From Candidatus Kaiserbacteria bacterium (lineage in GTDB: Bacteria; Patescibacteriota; Minisyncoccia; Phycocordibacterales; UBA12088), in NCBI GenBank assembly GCA_003561715.1, contig PWVU01000015.1, forward strand, positions 1 to 8,201: a stretch of 8,201 nucleotides of DNA, in the 5' to 3' direction. Made by a program: the position numbers and the translations under genes. The notes beneath the pieces were generated by a model. That model was not told the origin of the DNA. It did not search any database and saw nothing but the letters and a program-made list of their open reading frames with translations. Below are positions 1 through 5,460 of this stretch, piece by piece. Within the stretch, counting starts at the first letter, position 1, and each line of letters begins with the position of its first letter.

Positions 1-566
1 TATTCAGCGAGCCACTGTTGGTATTCCGCGAGAATACGATCCGCGACTTCTTCAACGGGGTGTTGGGAAGTGTCGACGACAAAATCATAATTCGAAAGGG
101 TAAGATAGTCGACATCGTAGTACTGTTTGTATCGAGCTTGATCGGTGGCCAGACGCTCCGTTAAAAGTGTTTCCAAATCTTTGTGAGATTTCGTGACCTC
201 ACCACTGACGTGTCGCGCTTCGGTCTGATCGCTAAAGACACGTTGCGCCGAAATACTCAGATCCAGATCAAGAAACACTTTGAATGAGGACGGGATAAAA
301 AACCAAGCCATACGCGCATCAATAACGAGATTGTCTTCCTCGCGCCCCACTCGTGCGTTCTCGTCGTCAACCTCCTTGTCGATCTCAGGATGAGTTTTGC
401 CATAGATGAGAACCTCGTTGAGTGTCATGTTGTGTCGTTGCGCAATAGTTCTCATAAAGTCACCTGCGGAATAACGTCTATAGCCAAGCCTCTCCGCAAG
501 AGCGTTGCCGGTGCTCGACTTTCCACTTCCCGGCATACCGGTAATTGTAAGTATATGTTTTTTCAT
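1..566 (-). CDS. Archaeal-type (d)CMP kinase-like P-loop kinase, C-terminus at window edge
   Basis: The 188 residues read from the ATG at 566 start MKKHILTITGMPGSGKSS, with a Walker A loop at residues 10-17. An NMP-binding-like segment RRYSAGDFMR follows at about 30-39, then a THPEIDKEVD stretch and a VIDARMAWF strand. This order (SAGD after the P-loop, HPEID, then a V-x-(D/E)-(G/A)-R strand) is typical of the archaeal-type cytidylate kinase family, which transfers phosphate from ATP to CMP or dCMP in the cytoplasm. That family is widespread in CPR bacteria. The last two bases in frame are TA, so the reading either stops at the next base (TAA/TAG) or continues with Tyr. A length near 190 residues suits the family, so the gene is probably complete or nearly so. 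It is divergent from adk with a 64-base gap. Substrate specificity (CMP against another NMP) cannot be fixed from sequence alone. Confidence 0.8.
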   Translation of the reverse strand, partial: MKKHILTITGMPGSGKSSTGNALAERLGYRRYSAGDFMRTIAQRHNMTLNEVLIYGKTHPEIDKEVDDENARVGREEDNLVIDARMAWFFIPSSFKVFLDLDLSISAQRVFSDQTEARHVSGEVTKSHKDLETLLTERLATDQARYKQYYDVDYLTLSNYDFVVDTSQHPVEEVADRILAEYQQWLAE

Positions 567-578
567 TGACGCTAGTTA

Positions 579-584
579 ATCATA
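579..584 (-). promoter_or_regulatory. Possible -10 box of the CMP-kinase gene
   Basis: On the minus strand the hexamer TATGAT (5/6 match to TATAAT) lies 12 bases before the ATG at 566. It would give a leader of only about 5-6 bases. No good -35 box is seen at 16-18 bases upstream and no Shine-Dalgarno sequence is present. This is a weak call based on one hexamer. Confidence 0.3.
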
Positions 585-594
585 AAAACTTACC

Positions 595-623
595 TTGTGT
601 AAGTGCGGTATTTAACGTATGCT
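595..623 (+). promoter_or_regulatory. Promoter of adk, placing transcription start at ATG 631
   Basis: TTGTGT (595-600) and TATGCT (618-623) are separated by exactly 17 bases. Seven bases separate the -10 box from the ATG at 631, so the expected transcription start falls on or next to that ATG. The upstream in-frame ATG at 619 lies inside the -10 box and could not be on this transcript. The -35 box is only a partial match (3/6). Confidence 0.45.
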
Positions 624-630
624 CTATCGC

Positions 631-1218
631 ATGCAAAAACAAACGATCATTATGATGGGGATTCAGGGTTCCGGAAAGGGTACCCAGGTAAAGCTGCTTG
701 GGGGGCATTTACAGCGTGACCCCGACCATAGCGTGTTTCGATTCGAGACCGGTTCTGCATTTCGGTCGCTTGCAGAAGATATTTCGTACACCGGCGGACT
801 GGTGCGCACATCGATCGCGGAAGGTAAACTGCAGCCTCTTTTTTTGACGGTCAGTTTGTGGGCGAATTCATTTGTTAAGCACTATAACGGCAACCAGCAC
901 GTACTGATAGACGGGTTTCCTCGGACACGCGCCGAGGCCGAAGTGCTTCATACGGCGTTTGTATACTACCAACTTCTTCCGGTAACGGTGATTGATCTAC
1001 GTGTATCCGATGCGATTGCGACTGAGCGTATGAAAGCGCGGGGACGTGCCGATGATACGGAGGCGGGTATTGCGGAGCGGGTTGCGTGGTACAAAAACAG
1101 CGTTGCTCCTATTCTTGCGTGGTATACGGATCATCCGGAGTACAACGTTATCTCGATTGACGGTGAGCGCGCGATCGAGCCGATTCATGAAGATATAGTT
1201 CGACAATTATCACTCTAA
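631..1218 (+). CDS. adk: Adenylate kinase family (nucleoside monophosphate kinase), short-lid form
   Basis: This enzyme is predicted to interconvert AMP, ADP and ATP in the cytoplasm. The 195-residue product has the P-loop GIQGSGKGT at 10-18. FETGSAFR at 38-45 occupies the place of the family's (I/F)STGDxxR NMP-binding segment, and LIDGFPRT at 92-99 is the characteristic adenylate kinase motif. R133, R137, R139, D141-D142 and R150 match the R-x-x-x-RGRxDD-x(7)-R phosphate-clamping region. The lid is very short, with no zinc-type Cys cluster. An in-frame ATG exists at 619, but the 631 start is preferred because the promoter -10 box overlaps 619 and because this start puts the P-loop at the usual distance from the N-terminus. 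map begins 2 bases after the stop, repeating the adk-map order known from the spc ribosomal operon. Substrate could be another NMP, but AMP is most likely. Confidence 0.85.
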   Translation: MQKQTIIMMGIQGSGKGTQVKLLGGHLQRDPDHSVFRFETGSAFRSLAEDISYTGGLVRTSIAEGKLQPLFLTVSLWANSFVKHYNGNQHVLIDGFPRTRAEAEVLHTAFVYYQLLPVTVIDLRVSDAIATERMKARGRADDTEAGIAERVAWYKNSVAPILAWYTDHPEYNVISIDGERAIEPIHEDIVRQLSL

Positions 1219-1220
1219 GT

Positions 1221-1991
1221 ATGCGTATCAAAACCCCGGACGACATAGACAGATTACGAATTGCGGGGCGACATTTGGCGCAGGTATTGCATGCGGTCGA
1301 GCGCGCGGTCGCGCCGGGGGTCACGCTTAAAGAACTTAATGACATCGCTGAACGTGAGATTCGCGCGCGTGGAGATATCCCTGCTTTTTTGGGATATCGC
1401 CCCAGCTCAGCCCCAAAAGCGTTTCCGGCAACGTTGTGTGTTGCACTCAATGACGTGGTGGTGCATGGGATTCCGACGAAAGATGATGCGGTATTACGAG
1501 AGGGTGACATACTCGGCATTGATACGGGACTGGTGCACGAAGAGATGATCGTCGACTCCGGGCGTACGGTACCGGTTGGAAAAATCGATCGCACCGCGCA
1601 AGAATTGATCGCGGTGACACACGAAGCGCTTATGATCGGTATTGATGCGGCGCGGCCGGGTAATACGGTGGGAGATATCGGACATGCGATCGAAACGTAT
1701 GTGAAAAAAGTGAGTACGTTTGGCATCGTCGAGCACTTATGCGGACACGGGGTGGGGCATAAGGTGCACGAGGAGCCGCAGATACCCAATTACGGGCGCG
1801 CGGGCACCGGCGCGACTTTGGTGCCCGGTATGGTACTTGCGATTGAGCCGATGCTCAACGAAGGAAGCAAGGATGTCATCTTTGAACGCGATGGCTATAC
1901 GGTACGCACGAGCGACGGCACCCGTAGTGCGCATTTCGAGCATACGATCGTGGTGACCGAGCACGGTCCCGAGATCCTCACCGAAGTGTAA
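1221..1991 (+). CDS. map: Type I methionine aminopeptidase
   Basis: This enzyme removes the initiator methionine from new proteins, acting on nascent chains at the ribosome. The 256-residue product is full length for the bacterial type I family and starts with the usual IKTPDDIDRLRIAG. The five metal ligands can be placed: D101 (GIDTG), D112 (VDSG), H176 (CGHGVGH), E209 (AIEPM) and E240 (FEHT). The substrate-side histidines H82 (VHGIP) and H183 (VHEEP) are also present, so it should be active. The ATG lies 2 bases after the adk stop with no Shine-Dalgarno sequence, so translation is probably coupled to adk within one operon. Nothing abnormal is seen in the sequence. Confidence 0.96.
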   Translation: MRIKTPDDIDRLRIAGRHLAQVLHAVERAVAPGVTLKELNDIAEREIRARGDIPAFLGYRPSSAPKAFPATLCVALNDVVVHGIPTKDDAVLREGDILGIDTGLVHEEMIVDSGRTVPVGKIDRTAQELIAVTHEALMIGIDAARPGNTVGDIGHAIETYVKKVSTFGIVEHLCGHGVGHKVHEEPQIPNYGRAGTGATLVPGMVLAIEPMLNEGSKDVIFERDGYTVRTSDGTRSAHFEHTIVVTEHGPEILTEV

Positions 1992-2010
1992 TAGTATTTT
2001 GTAATAGAAT

Positions 2011-2577
2011 ATGCATACAACTCATAAAAAGATCGAAGTGGAATTACGCGGTGTACTCACTGATGAGGAATATGAATCGATGCGCGCATATCTTGCTGAG
2101 CATGGCGAGCATATGGGAGGACACGAACGCGAGATGTATCTTTTGCGTGACTATCCCGGGTATGCCAAGGATTTCATAGACCGTTCTGTCGATATACGTT
2201 TGCGCAATACGGATGGTTTTTGTGAGATCATGCTCAAACAAAAGATCGGTGATGCACGTGAAGAGATATCCCTTGCACTGCAAGACAGTGATCTGACGCA
2301 AGCGATCAAGGTCGTGAAAGCGCTTGGTTGCACCTCGGGCATATGGATGCATCGCATAAAAGATATCTACCGATTCGAAGATATCGAATGGTCCTTGGTG
2401 ATCTGCCCGAACAACATACGCTACTTTGAGGCGGAGATAGAAGTTTCAGACGAGTCACATATTGCGGAGGCAAAAGAAAAGATTCGAACTGTTGCTGAGC
2501 GTATGGGCCTGACACTTCTGGATGACGACGGCACACGCGCACTGATCGAGCGTCTCGGCAGAGAGGCAAACAAATAG
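2011..2577 (+). CDS. CYTH-domain protein (class IV adenylate cyclase / triphosphatase-like)
   Basis: The 188-residue product carries the charged pattern of the CYTH superfamily, whose eight-stranded tunnel binds triphosphates and metal ions. Seen are the N-terminal ExExR (IEVELRG, E9 and E11), a basic strand VDIRLRN, EIMLKQK followed by the acidic REEIS, the basic segment HRIKDIYRFED, and a late acidic strand YFEAEIEV. Members include class IV adenylate cyclases, thiamine triphosphatases and tripolyphosphatases. The motifs alone do not choose between these reactions. It starts 19 bases after map with no Shine-Dalgarno sequence. A TGTAAT hexamer at 2000-2005 lies 5 bases before the ATG, so it may be read from map or from its own leaderless start. 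The second half of the protein has several paired acidic and basic residues and no membrane segment, so it is cytosolic. Confidence 0.8.
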   Translation: MHTTHKKIEVELRGVLTDEEYESMRAYLAEHGEHMGGHEREMYLLRDYPGYAKDFIDRSVDIRLRNTDGFCEIMLKQKIGDAREEISLALQDSDLTQAIKVVKALGCTSGIWMHRIKDIYRFEDIEWSLVICPNNIRYFEAEIEVSDESHIAEAKEKIRTVAERMGLTLLDDDGTRALIERLGREANK

Positions 2578-2652
2578 GTGGAGTTTTAGGGTCTTGTCAA
2601 CACACACGTCGTCTCCTGCTTCCAAACAACAAGCATGTGGGTGGAGCATTCC

Positions 2653-2681
2653 TTGCTATTTACTTCTCGTTGTGTTATAAA
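2653..2681 (+). promoter_or_regulatory. Possible distal promoter upstream of ndk
   Basis: TTGCTA (2653-2658) and TATAAA (2676-2681) are spaced by 17 bases. Start of transcription would be near 2688, giving ndk a leader of about 60 bases that contains TTAGC-CTAGC-TTAGC words (2691-2710). It lies in the 171-base gap after the CYTH gene, where no clear terminator or ORF is visible. The match is reasonable but unsupported by other signals. Confidence 0.35.
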
Positions 2682-2713
2682 TCCAGCACATTAGCTCTAG
2701 CTCCGTTAGCATT

Positions 2714-2742
2714 CTGACGAGTGGAAGCAGATAACATATTGT
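2714..2742 (+). promoter_or_regulatory. Proximal ndk promoter, leaderless configuration
   Basis: CTGACG (2714-2719, 4/6 to TTGACA) and TATTGT (2737-2742) are separated by 17 bases. The ATG of ndk begins 6 bases after the -10 box, so the transcript is predicted to start at the A of the ATG. No Shine-Dalgarno sequence lies before the ATG, which agrees with leaderless initiation. Confidence 0.5.
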
Positions 2743-2748
2743 AAACTC

Positions 2749-3342
2749 ATGTCCAGTTTGAATTTGAAAGAAGAGAAGACGTTCGTGCTCATCAAGCCTG
2801 ATGGTGTACGAAAAGGTTTGATCGGGGAGGTGATCAAACGATTTGAACAGCGAGATCTTAAGATTGTTGCGTTGGAAATGTTCCAACCGACCAAGGAGCA
2901 GATCGACGATCACTACCCTAAAGATGAAAAATGGATCAATCGCCTCGGTGAGAAATCTGTCGCAACCTATCAAAAGTATGGCATGGACCCCAAAAAAGAG
3001 TTGGGTACCGACAGTACGATGGAGATCGGCACTATGGTGCGTGGGTGGTTGGTCGACTATATGGTGTCGGCGCCTCTCGTGCGTATGGTTGTGCAGGGTA
3101 TTCACGCAGTCGATATGGTGCGAAAGGTTTCCGGTGAGACTATGCCGTATCTCGCAGACATGGGTACTATTCGAGGCGATTACTCAAACGATTCACCGGC
3201 ACTTGCCAACGCTGAACATCGTGCGGTTATGAATTTGTTGCACGCATCAGAGACGGCAGAAGAAGCCGAGCACGAAGTGTTGCATTGGTTTGGCGAAAAT
3301 CCTCCCGTATTCTCCTACAAACGATTCGGTGTCGACGAATAG
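2749..3342 (+). CDS. ndk: Nucleoside-diphosphate kinase, enlarged form
   Basis: This enzyme makes nucleoside triphosphates from diphosphates through a phosphohistidine intermediate in the cytoplasm. Seen are TFVLIKPDGV with K16, YMVSAPLV at 104-111, R125 (VRKVSGET), GTIRGDY with R142, and NLLHASE with catalytic H165. The last corresponds to the N-x-x-H-x-S-(D/E) active-site motif. At 197 residues it is clearly longer than the usual 135-155. The extra length lies mainly at about residues 57-100, between the DDHY helix and the MVSAP strand, in a hydrophilic stretch with a DPKKELG core. All catalytic residues are kept, so it should be active. It has its own leaderless-type promoter and is followed closely by a strong terminator, so it is monocistronic. 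The ATG at 2749 is the start because it fits the promoter and the N-terminal length. Confidence 0.93.
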   Translation: MSSLNLKEEKTFVLIKPDGVRKGLIGEVIKRFEQRDLKIVALEMFQPTKEQIDDHYPKDEKWINRLGEKSVATYQKYGMDPKKELGTDSTMEIGTMVRGWLVDYMVSAPLVRMVVQGIHAVDMVRKVSGETMPYLADMGTIRGDYSNDSPALANAEHRAVMNLLHASETAEEAEHEVLHWFGENPPVFSYKRFGVDE

Positions 3343-3366
3343 AAAGAAAACGTATATATGACATTT

Positions 3367-3398
3367 ACAAAGACCCGCGCTCGTGCGCGGGTCTTTGT
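3367..3398 (+). terminator. Intrinsic terminator of ndk
   Basis: This is a perfect 14-bp inverted repeat. ACAAAGACCCGCGC (3367-3380) pairs with 3385-3398 across a TCGT loop. The GC-rich core ends in TCTTTGT, so the U-rich part lies in the 3' arm rather than in a free tail. It begins 24 bases after the ndk stop. Confidence 0.8.
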
Positions 3399-3417
3399 GA
3401 CGAGGTGGCTGGCAGTA

Positions 3418-3426
3418 TGCTATACT
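3418..3426 (+). promoter_or_regulatory. Extended -10 promoter of the candidate ncRNA
   Basis: TGCTATACT is an extended -10 box (TG-n-TATACT) and is identical to the box before the gene at 3681. GTGACG (3397-3402) could serve as the -35 box with an 18-base spacer. Using the same 6-base spacing as at 3681, transcription would start at G3433. That is the first base of a long closing helix. Confidence 0.5.
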
Positions 3427-3432
3427 GGTCTC

Positions 3433-3607
3433 GTTACCCGGCATGAGTGTCCTCTTAATGAGATGTGCAGGGCTATCGGATATCGCATGTGTGTAATGAG
3501 AACTACGGTTTTCTGATCGCATACGCATTTCGTGCCCACCTGGTCTACCCAGGGCACCTCATGCCGGGTGACGCGATGACGCCCGCTTAGTTTGAAAAGC
3601 GGGTTTT
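3433..3607 (+). ncRNA. Candidate structured small RNA of unknown family
   Basis: This stretch of about 175 bases has no credible ORF but folds into a compact plan that can be traced by eye. A 15-bp closing helix pairs 3433-3447 with 3558-3572 (one G-U pair). A hairpin at 3532-3557 (GTGCCC/GGGCAC plus TGG/CCA) abuts it. A middle arm pairs 3487-3494 with 3521-3528 and is capped by GAGAAC-TACG-GTTTTC (3498-3513), a C(UACG)G tetraloop of the UNCG class. A weaker CTC/GAG hairpin lies at 3452-3462. An extended -10 promoter lies upstream and an oligo-U terminator ends the unit. The next gene has its own promoter, so this reads as a free RNA rather than a leader. Size and closed ends recall 6S RNA, but no diagnostic 6S, SRP, tmRNA or RNase P motif was recognised. 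Family unknown. Confidence 0.55.
3582..3607 (+). terminator. Intrinsic terminator of the candidate ncRNA
   Basis: CCCGCTT (3582-3588) pairs with AAGCGGG (3597-3603) across an 8-base loop and is followed directly by TTTT (3604-3607). No protein gene ends nearby on this strand after the ndk terminator, so it must serve the transcript starting near 3433. Confidence 0.75.
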
Positions 3608-3665
3608 GTCGATTGTATGATGCGCCGGAAAAGCCCCAGCACGCATTCGATGTATGCTACAGCGG

Positions 3666-3674
3666 TGCTATACT
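3666..3674 (+). promoter_or_regulatory. Extended -10 promoter of the membrane-protein gene
   Basis: TGCTATACT (TG-n-TATACT) ends 6 bases before the ATG at 3681, so transcription should start at that ATG. The -35 region has only a weak match, as is usual for extended -10 promoters. The same nine bases occur at 3418-3426 before the candidate ncRNA. Confidence 0.55.
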
Positions 3675-3680
3675 ATCCCC

Positions 3681-4145
3681 ATGGGACGGGCGTTACTGAT
3701 CACCCTGGCGGTACTCATATACATCATTGCGGGTATCCATTTGGTTGCCCATATCTTTTTCTTGTACTGGACATTTTCGTGGCTCGATAGTGTGATGCAT
3801 ACGCTTGCGGGTGTGTGGATAGGCTTGGGTACCGTATGGCTCATATATCATTCGCCCTATCGAGAAAAATTACAATCTTTGTGTAGGTTGCAGGTGTATC
3901 GCACAACCATAGGACGAGATATGCTAATTGTACTCGGCACTGCCTTTGTGCTCGGTACTGCGTGGGAATTCTACCAGGTCTCCGGACATATCTTTTTTGA
4001 AATACCGTTCAAGTCCGATCATCTTGCGGACAGCATAACGGATGTCTTGTTTGGAGTAATGGGCGCAGGTATTGGTTTGGGGGTGTACCGCTTGCTGTTT
4101 GCCAGACAGAACTCACCAGAACTAGAGGGTGATGCTATTCGGTAA
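3681..4145 (+). CDS. Small four-helix integral membrane protein, VanZ/DUF2238-like
   Basis: The 154-residue product has about four hydrophobic segments, at roughly 4-30, 38-56, 81-94 and 118-140. Conserved-looking polar residues sit in or beside them: D36 and H40 (WLDSVMH), E96 and Q99 (WEFYQ), and D117 and D121 (DSITD followed by a glycine-rich helix). The same order of D-x-x-x-H, E-x-x-Q and D-x-x-x-D then G-rich helix is seen in VanZ-like and DUF2238/YjdF-like membrane families, whose biochemical roles are mostly unknown. This resemblance is by motif only. The start at 3681 is chosen over an upstream in-frame ATG at 3654 because the -10 box TATACT lies between them and ends 6 bases before 3681. 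It converges with rplT across a shared terminator. No function is assigned. Confidence 0.7.
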   Translation: MGRALLITLAVLIYIIAGIHLVAHIFFLYWTFSWLDSVMHTLAGVWIGLGTVWLIYHSPYREKLQSLCRLQVYRTTIGRDMLIVLGTAFVLGTAWEFYQVSGHIFFEIPFKSDHLADSITDVLFGVMGAGIGLGVYRLLFARQNSPELEGDAIR

Positions 4146-4160
4146 TATTGGCATGCACGT

Positions 4161-4197
4161 AAAACAAATACCGCGCGCCCAGGGCGCGCGGTATTTG
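4161..4197. terminator. Bidirectional terminator between the membrane-protein gene and rplT
   Basis: This is a perfect 15-bp stem. 4165-4179 (CAAATACCGCGCGCC) pairs with 4183-4197 across a CAG loop. Read on the minus strand it is followed by TTTT (4164-4161), a good terminator 24 bases after the rplT stop. Read on the plus strand it closes the gene ending at 4145 but has no free U-run, so it is stronger for rplT. Confidence 0.85.
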
Positions 4198-4221
4198 ATG
4201 AGTCTTGAAAAGAAACTGTGA

Positions 4222-4566
4222 TTAGGCGACCTGCTCAACAATACGCTTGAAAGTATCAGGGTGATGCTCGGCGATCTCAGCGAGCATCTTGCGATTCACT
4301 GCGATCTCTTTTTTATTCAGCGCATCGATAAGTTTGCTGTAGGAATAGCCGTGTGCTCGTGCGGCGGCATTAAGCTGAACGGTCCAGAGACGGCGAAAAT
4401 CACCCTTTTTCTTGCGACGATCGTTGAATGCATGGATGCCGGCATGCGCGAGCGCCTCGTTTGCCGCACGCTCCTTAGTTGAAAGGCGACCACGATATCC
4501 TTTGGTCTGTGCCAAGACATTCTTGCGGTGCTTGAGTTTGGTTGTGCCTCGTTTGACTCGTGCCAT
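4222..4566 (-). CDS. rplT: 50S ribosomal protein L20
   Basis: L20 is an early assembly protein of the large subunit that binds 23S rRNA. The 114-residue product begins ARVKRGTTKLKHRKNVL after the Met and continues with AKGYRGR-like TKGYRGRLSTKE, DRRKKKGDFRRLW and SYSKLIDALNKKEIAVNRKML. It matches the family along its full length and usual size. It is last in the infC-rpmI-rplT operon, 61 bases after rpmI, and is followed by a strong terminator. The ATG has no Shine-Dalgarno sequence. Instead, the spacer that forms its ribosome-entry region is filled by a CCTAA repeat array. In other bacteria L20 represses this operon by binding its mRNA. No L20 binding-site mimic was recognised here. Confidence 0.97.
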   Translation of the reverse strand: MARVKRGTTKLKHRKNVLAQTKGYRGRLSTKERAANEALAHAGIHAFNDRRKKKGDFRRLWTVQLNAAARAHGYSYSKLIDALNKKEIAVNRKMLAEIAEHHPDTFKRIVEQVA

Positions 4567-4569
4567 GGA

Positions 4570-4614
4570 TTAGGTGGTTAGGGTGTTAGGTAATTAGGCT
4601 TTAGGCGTTAGGGA
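4570..4614 (-). repeat. Six-copy degenerate TTAGG/CCTAA array before rplT
   Basis: The core TTAGG occurs at 4570, 4578, 4586, 4594, 4601 and 4608 on the plus strand, with periods of 8, 8, 8, 7 and 7. The 2-3 bases between cores vary. In the rplT mRNA it reads as six CCUAA units and ends 3 bases before the AUG. A related array lies upstream of infC. The regular period and invariant core cannot be explained by coding, since this is a 61-base non-coding spacer. Confidence 0.8.
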
Positions 4615-4627
4615 ACATACTGCGCTA

Positions 4628-4813
4628 TTATTTTCCGGGGAGGAAGCGTGCGCGAGCTTTGGGGGTGAGTACGACCGTGGTCGTGCGTTTTTTATCCAGC
4701 TGTTTGCTGCGGGACTCCTTGGCATTGAAATGGTTCTGCCCGGGTTTGCGTCCTTTGAGCACACCGTTTTTAGTGATTTTTAGTCGCTTTGTGTATGATT
4801 TATTTGTTTTCAT
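4628..4813 (-). CDS. rpmI: 50S ribosomal protein L35
   Basis: L35 is a small basic protein of the large ribosomal subunit. The 61-residue product begins MKTNKSYTKRLKITKNGVLK, includes the GRKPGQNHFNAKES and SRSKQLDKKR segments typical of the family, and ends with RARFLPGK. It is normal in length. Its first 14 bases overlap the end of infC in another frame, so the ribosome probably re-initiates after infC termination. No Shine-Dalgarno sequence is visible, which also favours translational coupling. Confidence 0.95.
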   Translation of the reverse strand: MKTNKSYTKRLKITKNGVLKGRKPGQNHFNAKESRSKQLDKKRTTTVVLTPKARARFLPGK

Positions 4814-5399
4814 GATCAGTTGATGATGTGTGTTCAGTTGGTGGGGCAGTTTCCGATGTGCGACTTTTCAGCTTTTGTTTTTCAGCTACTTTGTCGGGCT
4901 CAACGGTAACCGTCATACCCTTGGGGCTTTTCTTCATGTCGTCCGCTACTTTATACGAATACGCAATCAATTTCAAGAAGCGCGAAAGTCGTTCTTTGAG
5001 GAACGATTCCTCCATGTACTTGTAGCGACCCCATAGGAAGAGATCGATACGAACTCGATGTCCTTCTGCGAGCCATTCGCTCACGCGGCGCGCCTTGAGG
5101 TTGAGGTCGTGGTCGCCGGTACCGATCTTGACCTGGACGGTCTTGGTTTCGGTTACATGCGCTTTCGCTCGTACGTCGCGTGTCTTCTTTTTCTCAAGAT
5201 AGAGGAACTTTCCATAATCAGTGATCTTGGCAACAGGTGGATTCGCTTTTGCGGAGATCTCGATGAGATCAAGTCCCGCTTCGCGTGCGCGTGATAGCGC
5301 TTCTTCGCGAGGAATGACGCCGAGATTTTCGCCCTCGGCACCGATTACGCGAAGCTCAGACGAGCGGATATGATCGTTGATACGTACCTGTTCTGACAA
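4800..5399 (-). CDS. infC: Translation initiation factor IF-3
   Basis: IF3 binds the 30S subunit, prevents early joining of 50S, and checks the initiator tRNA and start codon. The 199-residue product has the N-domain with GLDLIEISAKANPPVAKITD and YGKFLYLEK (about 43-70). The C-domain follows with KTVQVKIGTGDHDLNLKAR and AEGHRVRIDLFLWGR (about 86-125). A polar tail of about 29 residues after position 170 is unusual but not conserved in the family. The start is TTG at 5399. There is an in-frame TAA 15 bases upstream of it and no ATG or GTG between, and the N-terminus fits the family. It heads the infC-rpmI-rplT operon and overlaps rpmI by 14 bases. A rare start codon is well known for infC in enterobacteria (AUU), where IF3 represses its own synthesis. 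The same logic could apply to this TTG. Confidence 0.96.
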   Translation of the reverse strand: MSEQVRINDHIRSSELRVIGAEGENLGVIPREEALSRAREAGLDLIEISAKANPPVAKITDYGKFLYLEKKKTRDVRAKAHVTETKTVQVKIGTGDHDLNLKARRVSEWLAEGHRVRIDLFLWGRYKYMEESFLKERLSRFLKLIAYSYKVADDMKKSPKGMTVTVEPDKVAEKQKLKSRTSETAPPTEHTSSTDHENK

Positions 5400-5424
5400 A
5401 GTGGTTACCGATTACGTGGCGTGT

Positions 5425-5453
5425 ACTGTACCATGCGGGAGCGCTTGGCGCAA
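5425..5453 (-). promoter_or_regulatory. Promoter of the infC-rpmI-rplT operon
   Basis: On the minus strand TTGCGC (5453-5448) and TACAGT (5430-5425) are separated by exactly 17 bases. Transcription would start near 5418, leaving an 18-base leader before the TTG start. No Shine-Dalgarno sequence is seen in that leader. The TTAGG/CCTAA array lies just upstream of the -35 box. Confidence 0.55.
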
Positions 5454-5460
5454 GGTTTTT

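Noticed and set aside
1148..1789. A 213-codon open frame antisense to adk/map
   Set aside because: It is rich in Ser, Cys and Ile from reverse reading of map codons and overlaps conserved metal-ligand regions of map.
3433..3607. Identification of the small RNA as 6S, SRP RNA or a tRNA
   Set aside because: There is no SRP GGAA-loop domain, no tRNA cloverleaf or T-loop, and no recognised 6S central-bubble sequence. Length and closed ends alone do not justify a family name.
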